Positions 7,219 through 12,292 of a DNA stretch of 13,607 nucleotides are shown here, one piece after another. Under the pieces are notes generated by a model. The model ran no database searches and was not told where the DNA came from. It saw nothing but the letters and a program-made list of their open reading frames with translations. Location of the stretch: the NCBI GenBank assembly GCA_023127875.1, contig JAGMFA010000046.1, forward strand, positions 1 to 13,607, in the 5' to 3' direction. Each line of letters starts with the position of its first letter. The first letter of the stretch is position 1. Both the position numbers and the translations under genes were made by a program. The DNA is from Candidatus Zixiibacteriota bacterium (GTDB lineage Bacteria; Zixibacteria; MSB-5A5; SM1-73).

Positions 7219-7957
7219 GAGCTTAAAAGGGAAGGTAGCGCTGGTAACCGGAGGTGCTCAGGGGATAGGAAAAGCTATTGCGGTAAAATTAGCCCAGCAA
7301 GGAGCAGATGTTGCCATCGCCGATGTTAATATCGACTTAGCTCAGACCGTCCTTACGGAGATGAAAAGCTGGGGAGTTACCGTAGTTGCTTTCAAGGTGG
7401 ATGTATCGGATTCTTCCCAGGTGGAGGAATTGATCAAAAAAGTCATGGAGAGATTTTCCTCATTAGATATTCTTATCAATAATGCCGGAATCACCCGGGA
7501 TGCTCTTTTGATCCGAACCACCGAAGAGAACTGGGATCAGGTGATGAAGGTTAACCTGAAAGGCGCCTTCAATCTGACCAAAAGCGCCGCCAAGGTGATG
7601 ATCAAACAAAAATCCGGAAGGATCGTCAACATAACCTCGGTGATTGGATTGATGGGAAATGTGGGGCAGGCAGGCTATGCCACCTCCAAGGCGGGATTGG
7701 TCGGGTTGACCAAAACAACCGCCAAAGAGCTTGCCGGTCGGGGAATAACCGTAAACGCAGTTGCTCCGGGATACATTCAAACAGCCATGACGGAGAGACT
7801 CTCTCAAGCGGCAAAAGATGCTTTTCTTAACCTGATTCCCTTAAAAAGGGGGGGCACACCGGAGGATGTGGCTAATCTGGTGGCATTTTTGGTTTCCGAT
7901 CAAGCTGACTACATCACCGGACAGGTGATTCAGGTGGATGGAGGGCTTTTGATGTGA
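7217..7957 (+). CDS. fabG: 3-oxoacyl-ACP reductase (FabG)
   Basis: A 246-residue classical short-chain dehydrogenase that reduces 3-oxoacyl-ACP. The ATG at 7217 gives the usual MSLKGKVALVTGG opening; an in-frame ATG at 7208 adds three residues encoded by the octamer repeat. Visible motifs are TGGAQGIG (residues 11-18), NNAG (88-91), and the catalytic set Asn113, Ser141, Tyr154 and Lys158 (YATSK). The C-terminus GQVIQVDGGLLM is standard. Asp36 at the end of the second strand (AIADVN) is the residue that in many short-chain dehydrogenases favours NAD(H) over NADP(H), so cofactor preference is worth testing. No ribosome binding site is seen. FabG identity rests on the position between fabD and acpP. 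Confidence 0.95.
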   Translation: MSLKGKVALVTGGAQGIGKAIAVKLAQQGADVAIADVNIDLAQTVLTEMKSWGVTVVAFKVDVSDSSQVEELIKKVMERFSSLDILINNAGITRDALLIRTTEENWDQVMKVNLKGAFNLTKSAAKVMIKQKSGRIVNITSVIGLMGNVGQAGYATSKAGLVGLTKTTAKELAGRGITVNAVAPGYIQTAMTERLSQAAKDAFLNLIPLKRGGTPEDVANLVAFLVSDQADYITGQVIQVDGGLLM

Positions 7958-7958
7958 A

Positions 7959-8078
7959 ATGCGTTATCTTGAGAAGACATTGAATCCCGTGTATTGGATT
8001 CTTCATATAGAACTTTTATTACTGATTGTAATTCTGTTGCATGCCAGAAAATGGTTGTTAGGCGAAAATAATAATTAA
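7959..8078 (+). CDS. Putative small membrane protein (39 aa), not recognised
   Basis: A 39-codon ORF starts 1 nt after the fabG stop (TGAAATG) and ends in TAA. The product has a short charged N-terminus, one hydrophobic segment (about residues 11-27, rich in Leu and Ile), then the basic HARKW block and an Asn-rich end. That suggests a single-pass membrane peptide with its basic end in the cytoplasm. GGAGGG (7940-7945) lies 13 nt upstream but also encodes the conserved end of FabG, so it is weak evidence. Coupling to fabG termination is the more likely route to translation. I recognise no family. It may be chance; conservation between fabG and acpP in relatives would decide. Confidence 0.4.
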   Translation: MRYLEKTLNPVYWILHIELLLLIVILLHARKWLLGENNN

Positions 8079-8111
8079 GGTTGAGTTTAATTGACTGCTG
8101 AAAAACAAACT

Positions 8112-8210
8112 GGAGTGCACCAGCTTGCTGGTGCGGTTTTCCTGCTCAAATACGTGCAGTTTAACAACATCCTGATTCCAAAAAATCGCGAAAGCAAGCT
8201 TTCGCACTCC
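8112..8210. repeat. MITE-like 99-bp element with terminal inverted repeats and two hairpins
   Basis: Exact terminal inverted repeats GGAGTGC (8112-8118) and GCACTCC (8204-8210) bound the unit. Inside the ends are two perfect 8-bp hairpins, GCACCAGC-TT-GCTGGTGC (8117-8134) and GCGAAAGC-AA-GCTTTCGC (8188-8205). The core is AT-rich and shows no ORF. It ends 8 nt before the acpP ribosome binding site and would be part of the acpP leader. Just upstream lies GACTGCTGAAAAAC (8093-8106), nearly identical to the reverse complement of 8-21. Confidence 0.65.
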
Positions 8211-8233
8211 CAAAATACAAGGAGGAACTAAGT

Positions 8234-8485
8234 ATGTCAGTGGAAGAAAGGGTGAAAAAGATCGTGATCGATCAGTTGGGTGTGGAGGAGAGCCAGGTGA
8301 ACAAGGAGGCAAAATTCGTAGATGATCTGGGAGCAGATTCTCTGGACACGGTGGAGCTGGTCATGGCTTTAGAGGAGGAATTCACTACGGAGGAATTCAA
8401 ACTGGAGATTCCGGATGAGGAGGCGGAAAAGATCACCACGGTGGGAAAAGCCATTGATTATATAGAAGAGCACCTACCCAAGTAA
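8234..8485 (+). CDS. acpP: Acyl carrier protein with a 5-residue insertion
   Basis: An 83-residue acidic ACP. The phosphopantetheine attachment site is Ser36 in [19 protein letters not shown]. It carries growing acyl chains to all enzymes of this cluster and to PlsX and LipM. The ribosome binding site AAGGAGG (8219-8225), 8 nt before the ATG, is the best in the window, as expected for a very abundant protein. The usual ACP sequence here is [16 protein letters not shown]; this one reads [21 protein letters not shown]. The extra five residues follow from an imperfect 15-bp tandem duplication (8374-8388 and 8389-8403, 11 of 15 bases identical). It falls at the end of the recognition helix II. 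The rest is canonical, so the gene looks functional. Confidence 0.96.
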   Translation: MSVEERVKKIVIDQLGVEESQVNKEAKFVDDLGADSLDTVELVMALEEEFTTEEFKLEIPDEEAEKITTVGKAIDYIEEHLPK

Positions 8486-8504
8486 GAGACTTGAGAGGTT
8501 ATCC

Positions 8505-9764
8505 ATGAATAATTCTGTTATCCCTTTAAACCGTGTGGTAATTACCGGAATGGGGGTCATCACCCCGGTGGGCAATTCGGTGGAGGAGTTCTGGAAAAAT
8601 CTTAAAGATGGTATCTCCGGCATCGATCGGGTGAGCCGATTTGATCCCAGCCAGTTTTCTACCCAGATTGTGGGAGAGGTCAAGGGCTTTGACGCCTCCA
8701 AATATATGGAGAAAAAGGAGGCGCGAAGGATGGATTTGGTCCAGCAATATGCTGTGGCCTGTGCTCAGCAAGCTTTTGACCAGTCAGGCCTGAGGTCAGA
8801 TTCTCTGGATCCGGAACGGGCAGGTGTAGTGGTGGGGAGCGGAATTGGAGGAATAGAAACCTTTGAGAAACAGCATGCTGTTCTTTTAAACCAGGGTCCC
8901 AATCGGGTCAGCCCTTTTTTCATCCCCATGATGATCATCGATATGTGCGCCGGATTGATCTCCATGCGTTTCAATTTCAAGGGACCCAACTATGCCATCG
9001 TTTCTGCCTGTTCCTCCGGCGCTCATGCCATCGCGGATGCCTTTAAAATAATCCAGCGAGGTGAGGCGGATGTGATGATCACCGGAGGAAGCGAAGCCTC
9101 CATCACCCCGACTTCTCTGGCCGGATTCTGTGCTGCTCGAGCCATTTCCACCCGTAATGATGAACCGCAGAAAGCCTCACGTCCTTTTGATAAAGAGAGG
9201 GATGGATTTGTGATGTCGGAGGGAGCTGGGATACTGATTCTGGAGAGTCTGAATCATGCTCAAAAAAGGGGTGCGAAAATCTTCGCTGAGATTTTGGGGG
9301 TGGGGATGACCGCAGATGCCTACCATATCACCGCCCCGGCTCCCGGAGGTGAGGGAGCCATTAAGGCGATGAGGTTAGCTCTAAAGGATGCCGATCTTAC
9401 CCCTAATTCAGTGGATTATATCAACTCTCATGGAACCTCCACCGATCTAAATGATTTGACCGAAACTTTGGCTATCAAGGTGGTGTTTGGAGAAAAGGCA
9501 AAGAAGATTCCGGTGAATTCCACCAAATCTATGATCGGTCACCTGTTAGGAGCGGGTGGAGCGGTGGAGCTGATTGCCACCATCCAGTCGATCGAAGAGA
9601 GAGTTCTCCATCCCACCATAAACTATGAATTCCCCGACCCGGAATGCGACCTAGACTATGTGCCCAATCAAATGCGAAAAGTCAATGTCGACGTCGCCTT
9701 AAGCAACTCCTTTGGATTTGGCGGACATAACATCTCCATCGCGGTGAGGAAGTTTATGCCCTAA
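8505..9764 (+). CDS. fabF: Beta-ketoacyl-ACP synthase II (FabF)
   Basis: A 419-residue KAS II that elongates acyl-ACP with malonyl-ACP. The active-site residues are Cys169 in [11 protein letters not shown], His309 in [11 protein letters not shown], Lys341 in NSTKSMIGH and His346 in [11 protein letters not shown]. Length and the closing [10 protein letters not shown] motif are standard. A ribosome binding site GAGAGG (8493-8498) lies 6 nt before the ATG, and the gene begins 19 bp after acpP, the normal acpP-fabF pairing. FabB is a possible alternative name, but gene order and sequence favour FabF. Nothing is missing from the catalytic set. Confidence 0.97.
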   Translation: MNNSVIPLNRVVITGMGVITPVGNSVEEFWKNLKDGISGIDRVSRFDPSQFSTQIVGEVKGFDASKYMEKKEARRMDLVQQYAVACAQQAFDQSGLRSDSLDPERAGVVVGSGIGGIETFEKQHAVLLNQGPNRVSPFFIPMMIIDMCAGLISMRFNFKGPNYAIVSACSSGAHAIADAFKIIQRGEADVMITGGSEASITPTSLAGFCAARAISTRNDEPQKASRPFDKERDGFVMSEGAGILILESLNHAQKRGAKIFAEILGVGMTADAYHITAPAPGGEGAIKAMRLALKDADLTPNSVDYINSHGTSTDLNDLTETLAIKVVFGEKAKKIPVNSTKSMIGHLLGAGGAVELIATIQSIEERVLHPTINYEFPDPECDLDYVPNQMRKVNVDVALSNSFGFGGHNISIAVRKFMP

Positions 9765-9815
9765 AGACAAATGGTGAGATCAACTCTCTCACACTGATTT
9801 TTTAGGTTAGGGTTT

Positions 9816-9831
9816 TAATCCTAAAGGATTA
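9816..9831. repeat. Small hairpin in the fabF-rnc gap
   Basis: TAATCC (9816-9821) and GGATTA (9826-9831) form a 6-bp stem with a TAAA loop. A TTTTTT tract lies shortly before it, not after, so it is not an intrinsic terminator for fabF. Confidence 0.4.
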
Positions 9832-9894
9832 TGGATAAGCTTTCCTTACTAATCTGAAAGACTTAACAACACGTAATCAGTCGAAGGTACAAAT

Positions 9895-9950
9895 GTAGCC
9901 GCACCCTTCAGGGTGCGCTCATTGCGCCCCGCTAAAGGCGGGGCGGCTAC
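9895..9950. repeat. Complete GTAGCCGC palindromic element with two internal hairpins
   Basis: Terminal arms GTAGCCGC (9895-9902) and GCGGCTAC (9943-9950) are exact inverted repeats. Two hairpins lie inside: GCACCCT-TC-AGGGTGC (9901-9916) and CGCCCCGC-TAAAG-GCGGGGCG (9925-9945). The hairpin arms overlap the terminal arms, so the unit can fold either as one long stem with branches or as two separate hairpins. Partial relatives lie at 3730-3804 and 6127-6150. It ends 26 bp before rnc. The layout resembles REP-type elements. Confidence 0.7.
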
Positions 9951-9976
9951 CAGATAACGTAGCAACCGCACAACTC

Positions 9977-10786
9977 ATGTCACTTCATCTGTTCACATTT
10001 CTGAGAAGATTATTTACCCGAAAGGACAAGTTTAAAAAATACAGGTCCGCAGAATCCAGATCCGGAGAACTGGAAAAAAAGTTGGGTCATCGTTTCAGAA
10101 ATCTGGAGCTTTTGGAGCGAGCTTTAACCCACAGGTCTTACATTCATACCCCGGAGAATGAAAATCTGCGGGCAAATGAGAGGTTGGAGTTTTTGGGCGA
10201 TTCGGTTTTGGGAATGGTGACCAGCCGATTTTTGTTTGAGAATTTTCCGGACAAAAGCGAGGGAGATTTGACCAAACTCAAATCCACCCTGGTCAGTGAA
10301 GCTAACTTGAGCCGAGTGGCTAAATCCATCTCTTTAGGGAAATACCTTAATTTAAGTGAGGAGGAGGAAAAAGCTGGGGGCAGGGAGAGAAACTCCATCG
10401 TCTCCGATGCTTATGAGGCGGTCATTGGCGCTGTTTTTCTGGATGGCGGCTTAGCTCCGGCAGAGAGGATGATTCGGGAGCAGATACTAAAAAAATACCT
10501 GGAGATAACCACCGATCAAGCTCTTCACAATTACAAGGGGGAGCTTTTGGAATATATGCAGGCTTTGGGCTTGGGACTGCCCAGATATGATGTGTTAGAA
10601 GAAAAGGGGCCGGATCATCAAAAAAGATTTACCATAGCTGTGTCAGCTAAAGGGAAAAAAATAGGACAGGGGGTGGGGAAAAATAAAAAAGAGGCAGAGC
10701 AAAAGGCGGCCAGGATGGCTTTAGAAAACATCGACCAGCTATTCGGAGACCTCAGCAAAGATAACCAATATCTTCACCCGAATTAA
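9977..10786 (+). CDS. rnc: Ribonuclease III
   Basis: A 269-residue double-strand-specific endoribonuclease that matures rRNA precursors. The signature NERLEFLGDSVLG spans residues 67-79, with metal ligands Glu68, Glu71 and Asp75 in the catalytic helix and Asp144 and Glu147 in SDAYEAVIGA. A double-stranded RNA-binding domain follows from about residue 185 to 255 (NYKGELLEYMQ ... KKEAEQKAARMAL). The first 30 residues, basic and rich in Phe and Leu, precede the usual family start and form a short extension. No ribosome binding site is visible before the ATG. The acpP-fabF-rnc order is common in bacteria. The gene ends 8 bp before lipM. Confidence 0.96.
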   Translation: MSLHLFTFLRRLFTRKDKFKKYRSAESRSGELEKKLGHRFRNLELLERALTHRSYIHTPENENLRANERLEFLGDSVLGMVTSRFLFENFPDKSEGDLTKLKSTLVSEANLSRVAKSISLGKYLNLSEEEEKAGGRERNSIVSDAYEAVIGAVFLDGGLAPAERMIREQILKKYLEITTDQALHNYKGELLEYMQALGLGLPRYDVLEEKGPDHQKRFTIAVSAKGKKIGQGVGKNKKEAEQKAARMALENIDQLFGDLSKDNQYLHPN

Positions 10787-10794
10787 CCTTCAAG

Positions 10795-11646
10795 ATGAAA
10801 AGGTGGCGAGTAATTTTCACCGGGGCAAATGATGCCTTCTTCAATATGGCTTTGGACGAAGCGCTTTTGCTTTCTTGTCAAAAAGGAACCTCCCCTTCAG
10901 TTCTTCGCCTTTATCTATGGGAGCCGCCAGCCGTCTCCATAGGCTACTTTCAATCCGCAGAAAAAACAGTTGATTTTAAAAAATGCAAAGAGAGGGGCAT
11001 CCATGTGGTGAGAAGAATCACCGGGGGAAGGGCGGTTCTGCATGAGGATGAGATCACCTACAGCGTTTGTGCATCCTCAGACGATTTCCCCCAATTGGGT
11101 GATACCACCATCCAAACCTATCAGAAATTAAGTATGGCTTTGTTAGAATCATTGCGTCTCTTAGGCATCAATGGTGAATGGGTCAAGCCGTCCACAAATA
11201 AAAAGTCCCCTTCTTTTCATTCGATCTCCTCTAAGCCTTGTTTTATGAGCAATTCCAGATATGAGATAACCGTTGAAGGCAAAAAGCTGATCGGTAGTGC
11301 GCAAAGACGATTTTCCTGCAGGTCCGATCAGGAAAGAAAGAATAGCTTCATCCAGCATGGCTCCATCCTTACCGGAAAGGGGAAGCATAGTTTAGCTGAA
11401 CTTCTGCCTGAGGAAAATTCAGTAGAGATAATGAAGCAAAATCTGGAGGAAAAATCGACTAACATAGAGAAAATACTGAAAAGAAGGGTCAAGACGGATG
11501 AAATTATTTCCGCTTTGAAGATAGGTTTTGAAAAAGTCTTTTGCTCCCAGATGGAAGATTCCGTGGAATCTGTTGAGGAACTCCAGATGGCGCGTTGGTT
11601 GAAAGAGAAAAAATATCTATCCGAAAGGTGGAATGTGCGAATGTGA
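10795..11646 (+). CDS. lipM: Octanoyltransferase LipM-like (lipoate biosynthesis)
   Basis: A 283-residue protein of the LplA/LipB/biotin-ligase fold. LipM moves octanoyl groups from ACP to the H protein GcvH, the first step of lipoate synthesis. It opens with the LipM-like MKRWRVIFTG. The lipoyl-binding motif RRITGGRAVLH covers residues 73-83, and Cys149 in KPCFMSNSRYEI aligns with the catalytic Cys150 of Bacillus LipM. Lys164 in GKKLIGSAQRR and the QHGSIL motif are also typical. The cysteine separates it from LplA-type ATP-dependent ligases, though LipL or another branch is possible. It starts 8 bp after rnc with no clear ribosome binding site, so translation may be coupled. It fits metabolically: its substrate is a product of this cluster. 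Confidence 0.85.
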   Translation: MKRWRVIFTGANDAFFNMALDEALLLSCQKGTSPSVLRLYLWEPPAVSIGYFQSAEKTVDFKKCKERGIHVVRRITGGRAVLHEDEITYSVCASSDDFPQLGDTTIQTYQKLSMALLESLRLLGINGEWVKPSTNKKSPSFHSISSKPCFMSNSRYEITVEGKKLIGSAQRRFSCRSDQERKNSFIQHGSILTGKGKHSLAELLPEENSVEIMKQNLEEKSTNIEKILKRRVKTDEIISALKIGFEKVFCSQMEDSVESVEELQMARWLKEKKYLSERWNVRM

Positions 11647-11667
11647 AGTTCACGTCTCCGAGCACAC

Positions 11668-11691
11668 CCGAATCTGGATCCTGTGAATCGG
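11668..11691 (+). repeat. Interspersed repeat, copy 2 of the GGATCC-centred family
   Basis: CCGAATCTGGATCCTGTG (11668-11685) matches 17 of 18 bases with the minus strand of 3030-3054. It is followed by AATCGG, which makes imperfect inverted ends with CCGAATC. It lies 21 bp after the lipM stop. Confidence 0.6.
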
Positions 11692-11801
11692 ATATGTGTT
11701 TTTTCGAAGATCTTTACTTTTAAGGAGATAGAATCGTCTATTCTTGCGAATCTTCTAATTCTTTACTCTACAAAAGAATAACAGACAAAGCATGATTTCT
11801 C

Positions 11802-11817
11802 TCGCAGGTTTCTGCGA
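11802..11817. other. Small hairpin
   Basis: TCGCAG (11802-11807) and CTGCGA (11812-11817) form a 6-bp stem around GTTT. It is followed by A-rich, not T-rich, sequence, so a terminator role is not supported on the plus strand. Confidence 0.35.
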
Positions 11818-11824
11818 AAATATT

Positions 11825-11862
11825 AAGAAGTATAGAAATTTGACTTCTTTCACTTTTTCTCT
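11825..11862 (+). terminator. Possible weak terminator after lipM
   Basis: AAGAAGT (11825-11831) and ACTTCTT (11843-11849) form a 7-bp AT-rich stem with an 11-nt loop, followed by the T-rich TTCACTTTTTCTC. It is the only stem plus T-tract found between lipM and the receptor promoter. The stem is weak, so termination is uncertain. Confidence 0.3.
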
Positions 11863-11981
11863 TAACCTACTAAGTTGTTGAAAGAATTCACGATAGATGA
11901 ACAAATAAAAATTCTTCGCTTCCACGTTTTCGGTATGAATTTTGTTTATTGCAATTGTTGTAGTTTTGTATTTTCGTGTTT

Positions 11982-12006
11982 GTCCGAATTTGGATCCGTA
12001 GGACTT
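11982..12006 (+). repeat. Interspersed repeat, copy 3 of the GTCCGAATTTGGATCC family
   Basis: This copy starts GTCCGAATTTGGATCC and ends GTAGGACTT. It matches 22 of 25 positions with the minus strand of 3030-3054. Its right part, ATCCGTAGGAC, also occurs at 149-158 within the palindromes downstream of the protease gene. Confidence 0.65.
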
Positions 12007-12007
12007 A

Positions 12008-12039
12008 AAGACAAAATGACTATTTTGTTTTTTTGTCTT
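12008..12039. other. Hairpin with 9-bp perfect stem
   Basis: AAGACAAAA (12008-12016) and TTTTGTCTT (12031-12039) pair perfectly around a 14-nt loop. It abuts the repeat copy ending at 12006. The right arm is T-rich, but no T-tract follows the stem. Confidence 0.45.
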
Positions 12040-12171
12040 GCGTGGGGAAGAATTCTAGGTGACGTGACAACAAGGTGAGAGAGTGAGTTTTTGTGTCGAA
12101 ATAAAGTAAGTGAAAACTTTCAGGAGGTGGTTTGAAGCTAAATTTTTTTGCACAAGCCGTCAAAAAAACTC

Positions 12172-12202
12172 TTGACAACAAGAACTAAAGTTGCGTTATT
12201 AT
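12172..12202 (+). promoter_or_regulatory. Sigma70-type promoter of the TonB-dependent receptor
   Basis: TTGACA (12172-12177) is a perfect -35 box. TATTAT (12197-12202) matches the -10 consensus at 5 of 6 positions after a 19-nt spacer, which is longer than ideal. Both the -35 context TCTTGACAA and the 8-nt distance from the -10 box to an ATG (here 12211) are the same as in the promoter at 3090-3118. Confidence 0.55.
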
Positions 12203-12210
12203 CTGATTGT

Positions 12211-12291
12211 ATGAGAAGGAGGAAAATTAACTTTTCTGGCGGTAAAATAAATCTTTTAAAAATTAAAATGAACAAGGAAAGGAGTGAGTAA
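12211..12291 (+). CDS. Possible leader peptide (26 aa) upstream of the receptor
   Basis: An ATG 8 nt after the -10 box opens a 26-codon frame that stops with TAA at 12289-12291, one base before the receptor ATG. The product is basic (MRRRK start, many Lys) and ends in the codons that contain the receptor's ribosome binding site. If the transcript starts near 12209, this frame would be read from a leaderless 5' end. It could act as a coupled leader ORF, or be chance. Its arginine codons AGA, AGG, AGG lie at the start. I recognise no family. Confidence 0.3.
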   Translation: MRRRKINFSGGKINLLKIKMNKERSE

Positions 12292-12292
12292 A

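Larger units (their letters stand above)
11647..12171. other. AT-rich non-coding spacer
   Basis: This spacer separates the lipid cluster from the TonB-dependent receptor. It holds two copies of the GTCCGAATTTGGATCC repeat family, several hairpins and a full-consensus but orphan Shine-Dalgarno sequence AGGAGGTG (12122-12129). The 67-codon TTG-initiated frame at 11875-12078 runs through a repeat copy and has a Cys/Phe-rich sequence of no known type; I do not count it as a gene. Confidence 0.6.

Noticed and set aside
11875..12078. 67-codon frame with TTG start in the spacer before the receptor
   Set aside because: It has no ribosome binding site, runs through an interspersed repeat copy and a hairpin, and its Cys/Phe-rich product resembles no family.
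11647..12292. tRNA, riboswitch or other structured RNA in the long spacer
   Set aside because: Only short hairpins are visible; no cloverleaf with a TTC loop or conserved riboswitch core could be recognised by eye.
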